From positions 8,220 through 72,219 of the forward strand of contig JBGCCY010000097.1 of NCBI GenBank assembly GCA_045104975.1: a DNA stretch of 64,000 nt. The letters run 5' to 3'. The translations under genes were made by a program, and so were the position numbers. Source of the DNA: CAJQQY01 sp045104975 (GTDB lineage: Bacteria > Bacteroidota > Bacteroidia > Chitinophagales > Saprospiraceae). The notes beneath the pieces were generated by a model. The model had not been told where the DNA came from. It made no database searches and saw only the letters and a program-made list of their open reading frames with translations. Shown in pieces: positions 25,190 to 32,973 of the stretch (within the stretch, counting starts at the first letter, position 1; each line of letters starts with the position of its first letter).

Positions 25190-27283
25190 TTATACTTCTT
25201 CTATGCCCTTATTTTTATAATAATAGTAAGTTGAAGTTTGTGAACGAACAGGCATTGCTGAATTACCTTTGCTAATTAAGTTTTGATTATTCCGATCAAT
25301 AATCCTTGCTTTGACATTGTCTTGCAATTGGATAGCAATTATTGACTTTATTTCTTTTTTCAATTCCTTATCATAAATCGGGAAAGCTGTTTCAATTCGT
25401 TTGCTCAAATTTCTATACATCCAATCAGCTGAGGAAATGTAAATTTTTTCTTCTCCGTCATTATGAAAAATAAAAACTCGGCTATGTTCTAGAAACCGAT
25501 CAACAATACTAATTACCTCAATATTGTCGCTCAACCCTTTGATTCCCGGAGTTAGACAGCATAATCCCCGAACAATCATTTTTATTTTTACACCTGCTTG
25601 ACTCGCTTCGTATAGTTTGATAATCATCTCTTTATCTTCCAAACTATTCATCTTCAAAATCATCCGAGCCGTTCTTCCAGCCTTAGCATTGTCTATTTCT
25701 TTGTTGATCATTTTTTTAAGATCAGGTCTTAAATTAAATTGTCCGACCAATAAATGTTGAAAATCCTTTGGACGATGATCGACTGATTCTAAAATGGAAA
25801 ATACTTCATTCACCTCTCTTGTTATTTTTTTATCTGAGGTGAAAAATCCTAAATCAGTATAAATTTTTGCGGTGTCTTCATGAAAATTTCCAGAACTTAA
25901 ATAGGTGTATATTCTAGTTTTTTCATTTTCTTCTCGCTTTACTAAAGCTAATTTAGAATGAACCTTTAGTCCTGGAAAACTATAATGAACTTTTACACCT
26001 GCTTTCTCTAAACTCTCTCCCCACTTTAAATTTGCTTCTTCGTCAAACCTTGCTTTGATTTCAATAAAGGCAAAAACTTTTTTTCCAGACCGTGCTGCTT
26101 TCATCAATGCTTGCATAATTCTAGATTTTTTTGCCACCCGATATTGAACAATTCTGATTTCAGTTACATTTGGGTCATTGGCCGCATCTTCAAAAAATCT
26201 AATTACAGGTTCATAAGTATGATATGGAAAATGAACCATATGGTCCCTCTTTTTGATCTCCTCAAAAATACTTGATTCAGGCGTAAGCGCGGGGTAGGGA
26301 AGCGGAGGAAGCGGGGTGTTTTTCATATGATCTTTTCCAAAACTTGGGAATTTGAAAAAATCAAAATTATTATGATACCTTCCTTCTGGCAACAAATCAT
26401 ATTTGTCCAACTCAAAAGATTCAATCAAGAAATCCAATAGTTGAGGAGGCATATTAGCGTCATATACTAATCGAGACGCAGGGCCAACATCACGTTTTTT
26501 TAAGCTGTGTTTTATTTTTAATAAAAGGTCTCCCGAAAATTCATCGTCAATATATAACTCCGCATCACGGGTCAGTTTTATAGAAAAAGAATCAACAATG
26601 TGATAGCCAGGGAACATCCAAGTGACTGCTCGACGAACAATATCATCCAACATAATAATGTCATGCCGACCATTCGAGTTAGGCAATTCAATAAATCTAG
26701 GCAAATATTCTGACGGAATTTTAAGAATGGCGTAGTGCTCATTCACCTCTGCCAATCCTGCACTTTTATCTTTTAACAAAATAGCTAAATACAATTCCGA
26801 ATTATTTAGAAACGGGCGTATTTTATTTTTCACCAAAAGAACTGGTTGGATATGCGGCTGTAAATCGTCTTGAATATAATTATTGACAAACTCTTTTTGT
26901 TCCTCTCCTAAATCATCATAGCGCAATAAATGAATATCATTTTTGGCCAATTCAGGGATGATTTGTTCGTTGAAAATTTTAGAAAATCTTTCTTGTTGCT
27001 CGTTAACGATTTTTAAAACTCGCTTGATTATTTCCTTTGGATCGTAGTCTAATTTTCGTTTTGTCTTTTTTCCTACTCGAACTAAGTTTCGTAAATTGGC
27101 TACTCGCACGCGAAAAAATTCTCCTAAATTATTGGAATAAATCGCCAAGAATTTAATTTTTTCAAACAAAGGCATTTCCAAATCTTCTGCCTCTTGAAGC
27201 ACTCGTTCATTAAAATACAACCAGCTTATATCTCGATGGATATAAGGATATGATTTTTTATCTTCAGTAATATCTTTCGTCAT
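25190..27283 (-). CDS. ppk1: Polyphosphate kinase 1
   Basis: The 697-residue enzyme reversibly makes polyphosphate from ATP. The N-terminal segment YPYIHRDISWLYFNERVLQEAED is the PPK N-domain start, and the middle domain follows. The two C-terminal phospholipase-D-like domains carry HSKLALVKRE (the active-site His that is phosphorylated in PPK1) and EHSRVFIFHNDGEEKIYISSADWMYRNLSKRIE, with RARFDEEANLKWGE (KARFDE) between. Length and all four domains are complete. The next upstream gene on the strand is a LOG protein, separated by 62 bp with a copy of a dispersed repeat between them. Confidence 0.96.
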   Translation of the reverse strand: MTKDITEDKKSYPYIHRDISWLYFNERVLQEAEDLEMPLFEKIKFLAIYSNNLGEFFRVRVANLRNLVRVGKKTKRKLDYDPKEIIKRVLKIVNEQQERFSKIFNEQIIPELAKNDIHLLRYDDLGEEQKEFVNNYIQDDLQPHIQPVLLVKNKIRPFLNNSELYLAILLKDKSAGLAEVNEHYAILKIPSEYLPRFIELPNSNGRHDIIMLDDIVRRAVTWMFPGYHIVDSFSIKLTRDAELYIDDEFSGDLLLKIKHSLKKRDVGPASRLVYDANMPPQLLDFLIESFELDKYDLLPEGRYHNNFDFFKFPSFGKDHMKNTPLPPLPYPALTPESSIFEEIKKRDHMVHFPYHTYEPVIRFFEDAANDPNVTEIRIVQYRVAKKSRIMQALMKAARSGKKVFAFIEIKARFDEEANLKWGESLEKAGVKVHYSFPGLKVHSKLALVKREENEKTRIYTYLSSGNFHEDTAKIYTDLGFFTSDKKITREVNEVFSILESVDHRPKDFQHLLVGQFNLRPDLKKMINKEIDNAKAGRTARMILKMNSLEDKEMIIKLYEASQAGVKIKMIVRGLCCLTPGIKGLSDNIEVISIVDRFLEHSRVFIFHNDGEEKIYISSADWMYRNLSKRIETAFPIYDKELKKEIKSIIAIQLQDNVKARIIDRNNQNLISKGNSAMPVRSQTSTYYYYKNKGIEEV

Positions 27284-27321
27284 GTCTTAATATTAAAAGT
27301 TTTTTGACAGTCCGTCCAAAG

Positions 27322-27338
27322 TAAAACGTTCAACGTCT
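27322..27338. repeat. Single arm of the GACGTTGAACGTTTTAC dispersed repeat
   Basis: These 17 bases are the exact reverse complement of 8601-8617. Here they occur alone, with the related AACGTCTAACGTTC continuing to about 27346, in the short gap between ppk1 and the LOG gene. Confidence 0.7.
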
Positions 27339-27345
27339 AACGTTC

Positions 27346-27927
27346 CTATGTCTTTGCATTTTCAATCGCTGACTCACTCCAAGCAGGAGCATTTTTCATC
27401 GCTTCAATTAAGTCCTCCAATTGAGTAACCTCTGTCCAAATATCTCGATGTTGTTTTCCCATAAAATTTTCTTCAACACAAGTTTCCAACATCTCAATGA
27501 TTGGATTATAAAACCCTTGGAAATTATAAATGATGATCGGTTTAGTAAAAAGCCCCAATCGCTTGGCACTCAATACTTCAAATAATTCTTCAAATGTTCC
27601 CACACCTCCAGGCAAAGCAATCACCGCATCAGTTCCTTCGATTAGGATTTTTTTTCGCTCCGCCATGTCCTCAGTTTCAATCATCAAGTTGACTCCTTTG
27701 TGATCCCATTCGACTGCTTTCATAAATCGTGGAATAACGCCAATAACTTTTCCATCATTTTCCAAAGCACTATCTGCCAATGTTCCCATCAATCCAGATG
27801 AACCACCACCATAAATGATGGTGATATTTTCCTTGGCAAGGAGTCGTCCAATTCGTTTGGTTTCCTCATAATATTTTTGAGGAAGGGTATTACTTGAGGA
27901 GCAGTAAACTGTTACTTTATTTATCAT
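27346..27927 (-). CDS. LOG family protein (cytokinin riboside monophosphate phosphoribohydrolase type)
   Basis: The protein has 193 residues, a usual LOG/TIGR00730 length. The family motifs are complete: YGGGSSGLMGTLADSAL (about 39-55) and LPGGVGTFEELFEVLS (about 104-119), which form the nucleotide-monophosphate pocket. Members cleave N6-substituted AMP to the free base and ribose-5-phosphate, or hydrolyse AMP or related nucleotides. It may be transcribed with ppk1 just downstream. The start ATG at 27927 directly precedes the first beta strand (INKVTVYCSSS). Confidence 0.9.
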   Translation of the reverse strand: MINKVTVYCSSSNTLPQKYYEETKRIGRLLAKENITIIYGGGSSGLMGTLADSALENDGKVIGVIPRFMKAVEWDHKGVNLMIETEDMAERKKILIEGTDAVIALPGGVGTFEELFEVLSAKRLGLFTKPIIIYNFQGFYNPIIEMLETCVEENFMGKQHRDIWTEVTQLEDLIEAMKNAPAWSESAIENAKT

Positions 27928-28024
27928 TTTTAAATTTTTATCTGTACCAAAGGTTTAGCTTGAACCTTTGTAATAGGAGTTGTTTTGGTTCGTGTAATTA
28001 TTGTTTTTTTAGAAAAAACGTCCC

Positions 28025-28071
28025 TGCATAAGCGCAGTCAGTCCACATGGAGTTGATTGCCGTTATATGCA
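28025..28071. other. 47-bp imperfect dyad bounded by TGCATA...TATGCA, attC-like
   Basis: In minus-strand orientation this begins TGCATATAACGGCAATCA, passes through a small ACTCC-ATGT-GGACT turn and returns with TGACTGCGCTTATGCA. The outer, middle (GCAATCA/TGACTGC) and inner (ACTCC/GGACT) segments pair with bulges. That layout resembles integron attC sites, and the dyad sits just after the stop of an orphan ORF. However, the strict core sequences RYYYAAC and GTTRRRY are not matched, so the call is tentative. Confidence 0.4.
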
Positions 28072-28098
28072 ATATTCGCTACTGCTTTCTTTTTTATT

Positions 28099-28668
28099 TT
28101 AAGGTTGATTCCAATTTTTAAGATTCAGTTGTTTTCTTATCTCTTTATGTGATGTAAGAATTTTAACTTCTATATTTTCACTTTGACAATGGCTTAAAAT
28201 TCGAATTATTTCTTCGTCTTTATTTTTACCAATAATCAATGGAATATAACCAGATTTATTTACTCGAATATTTAACCTGATATTTGATTTAGGATAAACA
28301 TAGATTCTACTTTCGTTACCTGCTCTTAAACTTGTGGTAAAACCATCTTCAAATCTAATTTGTGCTATTTGAGTATACTTTATTTCTTCTATTTGTTTAT
28401 TTGAAAATATTCTAAAAAACTCTATTCCTTTATTCCCAATTTCAAAATTATATTTAATTTTAAAAACAAATGCAATTAATAAAACTCCAATTACAATTGT
28501 GATTATTCCTAAATATACATTTTTGATTATTCCAAAAGTAAGAACTGCCCAAAAAATAGTTAACCCAATTATTCCAATTATATCTTTGAACCCTTCATTT
28601 GTCTTTTGAAAATCAGCTTTTTTTCCACTTGATTTTTTTACTTTCAGCCAACTATATGCTATGTAAAC
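28099..28668 (-). pseudogene. Two-helix PH-like membrane protein lacking a start codon
   Basis: An open frame of 189 codons has protein-like composition throughout but no ATG, GTG or TTG in frame. It opens just after an in-frame TAG at 28669-28671 and its first codons read VYIAYSWLKVKKSSGKK. The only near-start is CTG (LKVKKSS). Two hydrophobic helices (DIIGIIGLTIFWAVLTFGII and VYLGIITIVIGVLLIAFVF) are followed by a strand-rich cytoplasmic domain (FEIGNKGIEFFRIFSNKQIEEI, then RIYVYPKSNIRLNIRVN) resembling bacterial PH (YdbT-like) domains. Immediately upstream is GCATATAGTTGGC and downstream GCATATAACGGC, so the gene may be a cassette whose start was lost on insertion. Alternatively it starts at CTG. 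Confidence 0.6.
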
Positions 28669-28689
28669 CTACATGATAAAGAATATCCT

Positions 28690-28723
28690 AACTTCAATTT
28701 TCAAAAAACTTCAATTTTCAAAA
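28690..28723. repeat. Tandem duplication of 17 bp
   Basis: AACTTCAATTTTCAAAA occurs twice head to tail (28690-28706 and 28707-28723). The second copy contains the stop codon of the DUF72 gene (TCA on the plus strand at 28718-28720). It lies at the edge of the orphan-ORF insertion and may be a scar. Confidence 0.75.
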
Positions 28724-29635
28724 AAGAGACATTTGCTTCCCATCATCTTCCTCATAAAACTTGGGCCCTCTAGTGATTACTTCAAAATGTTTTTGAAGCT
28801 GGTCAGTCAAATATAAAGATAAATCAGGAGCTAAAATATTATCAGGTTCATGTGGGAAAAAATAAATTTTGGAAAGTCCCTGTGCCGACCAAGCCTTCAA
28901 TTTTTGCACCCATTCGTCGATTCGTTGATAATCAGTTGGGTGTAAATTATTTCCAACAAATCGAATCATCGCAATATCTGTCGTCAATTGTAGATGCAAA
29001 ACATCTCTTCGCCCTGCAACATCGGTATTTACCCAAGCAATATTATACTTTTTTAATAAATCAGCGACCACTTTTTGATTTTTTTTATTGGAAAAAATGC
29101 TTTCATGTCGCAATTCAATAGCTAACCGAATTTCTGATGGGAACCTTTTAAGAAAATGCTCCAAAACTGCCAAACGATCTATCCCAAAATAAGGAGGTAA
29201 TTGCATAAAACAACAACCTAATTTCTCCTCCAAAAGTAGAATGTTTTTGCAAAAATGATCCAAAGCATCATTATTTAATCCCAAGCCTGAACTATGACTA
29301 ATCACTTGAGGAATTTTTGGACAAAAACGAAAATCGGCGGTAGATTCATTTTTCCATTTTTCGATATTCGCTTCACTCGGAATTCTATAATGCGTAGTGT
29401 TCAATTCAATTGTATTGAATTGTTTAGCATAGTGTTTTAAATAATCTTTAGCTGGAGTTTTTGGAGGATATACTTTTCCAACCCATTCTTTCATGCTCCA
29501 ACCGGTACAACCGATATAGATTTTTGGAGGTGTATTTTGTTTGGGAAAAGAGGAAAAGGTATTTGTATTTCCCTCAGGTTCATTGGGAAGTGAAAAATTG
29601 ATATTTGAGATGTCAGGTAGTTTTCCGAATTTCAT
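28718..29635 (-). CDS. DUF72 family (YecE-like) TIM-barrel protein
   Basis: The protein has 305 residues from the ATG at 29635. The DUF72 pattern is clear: IYIGCTGWSMKEWVGKVYPPK, HYAKQFNTIELNTTHYRIPS, FRFCPKIPQVISH, GCCFMQLPPYFG, LAIELRHESIF and AWVNTDVAGRRD. The family is a TIM barrel of unknown catalytic role, sometimes near UV endonuclease or cell-envelope genes. A longer frame starting at 29686 would add 17 residues translated from the intergenic repeat (MPKGIEKKLPFRGWGFN), so the internal Met (MKFGKLPDIS) is preferred. The stop is within a short tandem duplication. Confidence 0.87.
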   Translation of the reverse strand: MKFGKLPDISNINFSLPNEPEGNTNTFSSFPKQNTPPKIYIGCTGWSMKEWVGKVYPPKTPAKDYLKHYAKQFNTIELNTTHYRIPSEANIEKWKNESTADFRFCPKIPQVISHSSGLGLNNDALDHFCKNILLLEEKLGCCFMQLPPYFGIDRLAVLEHFLKRFPSEIRLAIELRHESIFSNKKNQKVVADLLKKYNIAWVNTDVAGRRDVLHLQLTTDIAMIRFVGNNLHPTDYQRIDEWVQKLKAWSAQGLSKIYFFPHEPDNILAPDLSLYLTDQLQKHFEVITRGPKFYEEDDGKQMSLF

Positions 29636-29637
29636 GT

Positions 29638-29880
29638 TAAACCCCCAGCCCCTAAAGGGGAGCTTTTTTTCAATGCCTTTCGGCAAGGGAAAAAGCTAAT
29701 TGCTTTAGTTGCCCATCTGTGGGGAATTTTTTTATTTAAAAAATATTTTTAAAATTGTATTATTCCAAGAATTTAATACTCGAACTCATACTTTAAATTA
29801 TACAGTCAATCAAACAATGTTTAACTTTTTTCCTTGCCGAAAGGCATAGAAAAAAAGCTCCCCTTTGAGCTGGGGGGTTA
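29638..29880. repeat. Inverted pair of CCCCTAAAGGGGAGC-type repeats flanking 130 bp
   Basis: The left arm 29638-29693 (TAACCCCCAGCCCCTAAAGG, then GGAGCTTTTTTTC, then ATGCCTTTCGGCAAGG) is mirrored by the right arm 29826-29880 with a few substitutions and one extra C. Each arm contains its own hairpins (CCCCTAAAGGGG and GCCTTTCGGC) with a T-run, so each could terminate transcription. The right arm ends with the TAA stop of the phosphoribosyltransferase gene. Both arms look like copies of a mobile or amplified intergenic unit. Confidence 0.88.
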
Positions 29881-30372
29881 CTTTAAATAAACCGCCTTTT
29901 CCCCACGTCCACTAATCTGCACATCAATATCATCCTGAATCGTTGTAAAAAGTGATGTTCCTACATAATCCACCTTGATTGGAAATGACTTATGTTCTCG
30001 ATCCACTAAAACGGCCACTTGGATTTTTTTAGGTAAAACCTCCAACAAAGGTTTAATAGCATAAAAAATAGTTCTTCCAGTATTCGCCACATCATCGACG
30101 ATTATGATGACTTTATTATTCAAATCTTTTTCAGGAATATTAATAGTTACCTCGGATTCTAAAGGATTAGCAGGACTAAGATTGATGGAAGTTAAAGTAA
30201 TTTTATTCTCAGTCAATTGCACTATCTCTTTTTCCAACATTTTGGCGAAGCCCAAACCATTATTATTAATGCCTGCTAGAATAATTTCTTTCTCTCCGAA
30301 ATTTTGTTCTAAAATTTCGATAGCCAACCTTTTTATCTTTTGCTTAATTTGTCTTGCATCAAGTAATTTCAT
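29878..30372 (-). CDS. PyrR-like phosphoribosyltransferase
   Basis: The protein has 164 residues of the type I phosphoribosyltransferase fold. The PRPP-binding signature is VIIIVDDVANTGRTIFYAI (about 88-106), with ILAGINNNGLGFAKML in the N-terminal half and the VDREHKSFPIKVDYVGTSL segment typical of PyrR and related uracil-type enzymes near the C-terminus. PyrR homologues either regulate pyrimidine genes by RNA binding or act as uracil phosphoribosyltransferases; in Bacteroidota the latter or an unknown role is likely. No pyrimidine genes are nearby. The stop codon coincides with the first bases of the CCCCTAAAGGGG-type repeat. Confidence 0.85.
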   Translation of the reverse strand: MKLLDARQIKQKIKRLAIEILEQNFGEKEIILAGINNNGLGFAKMLEKEIVQLTENKITLTSINLSPANPLESEVTINIPEKDLNNKVIIIVDDVANTGRTIFYAIKPLLEVLPKKIQVAVLVDREHKSFPIKVDYVGTSLFTTIQDDIDVQISGRGEKAVYLK

Positions 30373-30580
30373 GAAGGCAATTTAGGGAAAATGACTTTAA
30401 TTAAGAATCATTTTTAATTAAAAAAAAATCAATTTTATTATATCTATTTAATTTCAAAACGTATAATTACCAGTAAATTCGGTTTTTTAGATTTTTCAAA
30501 ACTCAAAACATTCAAAAGGATATTTCTTTTAATATGTTTTTAAGTAAATTTGGAAAAAACAAACTTCAACTTTTTAATAG

Positions 30581-31957
30581 ATGATTCAACAAATTATTTT
30601 TGCAATAGTCACTTTTGCATCATTTGGTTTTGCAGCCAAACAATTTTTAAAAATCCGTCGAAATATCTTTTTAGGAAAAGACAAAGATATTTCTGACAAT
30701 GCAGGTGAGCGATGGAAAAACGTTTTGCTCATTGCATTTGGTCAAAAGAAAATGTTCAAACGATGGATTCCTGCAGTTTTACACCTATTTATATATGTGG
30801 CCTTTCTGTTTACCCAAATCGAATTAATCGAAATTTTGGTAGATGGCTTTTTTGGAACACATCGGTTTTTTGCAGAACCTTTAGGCGCACTTTATACGGT
30901 TGCGATTAGTAGCATTGAGTTACTTTCAGTTGCAGCATTTTTTGCGACATTAATCTTTTTGATTAGAAGGAATTTGCTGGCAATTCCTCGATTCCAAATG
31001 GATGAGATGACTGGTTTTCCAAAATTTGATGGAAATATGATTTTGGTTTTGGAGATCATTTTATTGATTGGCGTATTTAGTATGAATGGAGCAGACAAAG
31101 TGCTGCAAAGTATGGGAGCAGATCATTATCATATGACAGGAAATTTTGCGGTGAGTACCTGGCTAGGACCAGCTTTGTTTGGTGGATTGTCAGAATCGTC
31201 TTTGATAGGTGTCGAAAGATTTGGCTGGTGGTTGCACATTATGACGGTTTTTGCTTTTTTAAATTACCTACCGATTTCGAAGCATTTGCATATTATGTTG
31301 GCTTTCCCAAATACTTATTTTGCGAAATTACAGCCAAAAGGAGAAATGGAAAATATGCCTGAGATCATGAATGAGGTGAAATCCATGATGGGCTTGATTG
31401 AAACGGATCCTGATGCGCCGATGGATGATTTGCCAGAATTTGGTTCAAATGATGTGATGAGTTTGGATTGGAAAAATGTCTTGGGAGCCTACACTTGTAC
31501 CGAGTGCGGAAGATGCACTTCTGTTTGTCCAGCGAATATTACAGGCAAAAAATTGTCTCCTCGGAAAGTGATGATGGATGTTCGAGATCGAGCAACAGAA
31601 ATTGGTCAAAAATTGGACAGCGGTGATATGCAATGGGTAAAAGAAGAACTCAGAGCAGAAGCGACGACTTTGACTAAAGAAAATTTTGATGATGGAAAAT
31701 CATTATTTGATTATATTTCCAATGAAGAATTACATGCTTGTACCACTTGTAATGCTTGCGTAGAAGCTTGTCCAGTTTTGATTAATCCGTTGGATATTAT
31801 TATGAAAATGCGTCGATATGAAATTTTGACTTTGTCAGCAGGCCCAGGCGATTGGTTGCCAATGTTTACGAGTATGGAAAATTCAGGATCAGTTTGGCAA
31901 TTGCCAGATGCACGTGACAAGTGGGCGGAGGAAGCGACGGCACAAGGGAAAGGCTAA
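30581..31957 (+). CDS. Membrane-anchored (4Fe-4S) oxidoreductase subunit, HdrE/HdrD-like
   Basis: The 458-residue protein has about five N-terminal helices (up to about residue 245) that contain His residues suited to b-haem (VLHLFIY, HYHMTGNF, WWLHIMTVFAFLNYLPISKHLHIM), as in NarI/HdrE-type subunits. A cytoplasmic ferredoxin-like region follows, with two CxxCxxCxxxCP clusters, CTECGRCTSVCP (from Cys306) and CTTCNACVEACP (near 387-398). With the CCG-domain protein encoded next it would form a split HdrD-like electron-transfer complex linking a cytoplasmic thiol/organic acid to the quinone pool. A TAAATTTG box lies at 30545-30552, shortly before the start. Confidence 0.87.
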   Translation: MIQQIIFAIVTFASFGFAAKQFLKIRRNIFLGKDKDISDNAGERWKNVLLIAFGQKKMFKRWIPAVLHLFIYVAFLFTQIELIEILVDGFFGTHRFFAEPLGALYTVAISSIELLSVAAFFATLIFLIRRNLLAIPRFQMDEMTGFPKFDGNMILVLEIILLIGVFSMNGADKVLQSMGADHYHMTGNFAVSTWLGPALFGGLSESSLIGVERFGWWLHIMTVFAFLNYLPISKHLHIMLAFPNTYFAKLQPKGEMENMPEIMNEVKSMMGLIETDPDAPMDDLPEFGSNDVMSLDWKNVLGAYTCTECGRCTSVCPANITGKKLSPRKVMMDVRDRATEIGQKLDSGDMQWVKEELRAEATTLTKENFDDGKSLFDYISNEELHACTTCNACVEACPVLINPLDIIMKMRRYEILTLSAGPGDWLPMFTSMENSGSVWQLPDARDKWAEEATAQGKG

Positions 31958-31961
31958 ACTC

Positions 31962-32093
31962 TTAATGGTTAACTATTAACGGTGAATGGTTAACTTGACG
32001 AGAGCTACTTAATTTACTTTTTTGTAAAAAATAAGTCACCGATTTTTTCAAAAGTTTAGGGTTAACCATTTACCGTTAATCTTTAACCATTAA
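31962..32093. repeat. 33-bp inverted repeat between the two HdrD-like genes
   Basis: The left arm 31962-31994 (TTAATGGTTAAC..., with ATTAACGGT in the middle) and the right arm 32061-32093 are reverse complements at 30 of 33 positions. They enclose 66 bp. The structure lies inside what should be one operon, so it could uncouple the amounts of the two subunits; the 3' arm ends 10 bp before the next start. Confidence 0.88.
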
Positions 32094-32102
32094 AAAAAAA
32101 TT

Positions 32103-32891
32103 ATGTCTAAAGAATATAAAATACCAACAATGGCAGAAATGGCTGCCGCAGAAAAAACACCTGAAGTTTTATTTTGGGTAGGATGTGCAGGAAGTTTTGA
32201 TTCACGTGCACAAAAAGTCTCTGTTGCTTTTACCAAAATTTTAAATGAAGCGGGAGTGGAATTTGCGATTTTGGGAAAAGAAGAAAGTTGCACCGGTGAT
32301 CCAGCTCGACGAGCAGGAAATGAATTTGTTTTCCAAATGGTTGCCTTGCAGAATATCGAAACCTTGAATTTGTATAAGGTGAAAAAGATTGTAGCGACTT
32401 GTCCCCATTGTTTTAATATTCTAAAAAATGAATATCCAGCATTGGGTGGAAATTATGAAGTGATGCATCACACACAGTTTTTGCAATCATTAATTAATGA
32501 AGGACGCATCAAATTGAAAGACGGAGGAATGTTTGAGGGTAAAAAAATTACCTACCATGACTCTTGTTATTTGGGAAGAGCGAATGGTGTTTATGAAGCA
32601 CCTCGATCTGTTTTGCAAAATTTGGATAATGAGTTAGTGGAGATGCAACGAAGCAAAACCACGGGACTTTGTTGCGGTGCAGGTGGAGCGCAAATGTTTA
32701 AAGAAGATGAGCCAGGAAAGAAAAGAATCAATATCGAACGAACGGAAGAAGCATTGGAAACTGGAGCTGAAATTGTAGCGGTGAATTGTCCATTTTGTTT
32801 GACCATGATGTCAGATGGAATTAAGGAGAAGGAGAAACAAGAGTCAGTAATGGTTTATGATTTGGCGGAATTGATTTTAGGAAAAATGTAA
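32103..32891 (+). CDS. (Fe-S)-binding protein with two CCG domains, HdrB/HdrD C-terminal type
   Basis: The 262-residue protein has both CCG (cysteine-rich, PF02754) units: first VGCAGSFDSRAQK, CTGDPARRAG and ATCPHCFNILKNEY (about 26-115), then YHDSCYLGRANGVYEAPR, GLCCGAGGAQMF and VNCPFCLTMM (about 150-245). These bind a non-cubane or 4Fe-4S centre for two-electron thiol/disulfide chemistry in heterodisulfide-reductase-like enzymes, and also occur in LutA/GlpC proteins. It is the natural partner of the membrane Fe-S subunit just upstream, despite the long hairpin in the gap. A terminator follows. Confidence 0.88.
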   Translation: MSKEYKIPTMAEMAAAEKTPEVLFWVGCAGSFDSRAQKVSVAFTKILNEAGVEFAILGKEESCTGDPARRAGNEFVFQMVALQNIETLNLYKVKKIVATCPHCFNILKNEYPALGGNYEVMHHTQFLQSLINEGRIKLKDGGMFEGKKITYHDSCYLGRANGVYEAPRSVLQNLDNELVEMQRSKTTGLCCGAGGAQMFKEDEPGKKRINIERTEEALETGAEIVAVNCPFCLTMMSDGIKEKEKQESVMVYDLAELILGKM

Positions 32892-32917
32892 AATTTAACT
32901 TTAGTCTAAACTAAAAA

Positions 32918-32957
32918 AACTTACCTCGATTAATTATCGAAGTAAGTTTTTTTTTTT
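32918..32957. terminator. Bidirectional intrinsic terminator
   Basis: The stem AACTTACCTCGAT / ATCGAAGTAAGTT with one mismatch is flanked by A and T runs. It ends the Fe-S gene and the convergent lipoprotein gene. Confidence 0.88.
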
Positions 32958-32973
32958 GAAAAAGTCTATTACA

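Noticed and set aside
28025..28071. A standard integron attC site
   Set aside because: The core sequences RYYYAAC/GTTRRRY are not matched and no integrase is in view; kept only as 'attC-like'.
29636..29686. N-terminal extension of the DUF72 protein
   Set aside because: The 17 extra residues are translated from the CCCCTAAAGGGG-type repeat; the internal Met fits the family start.
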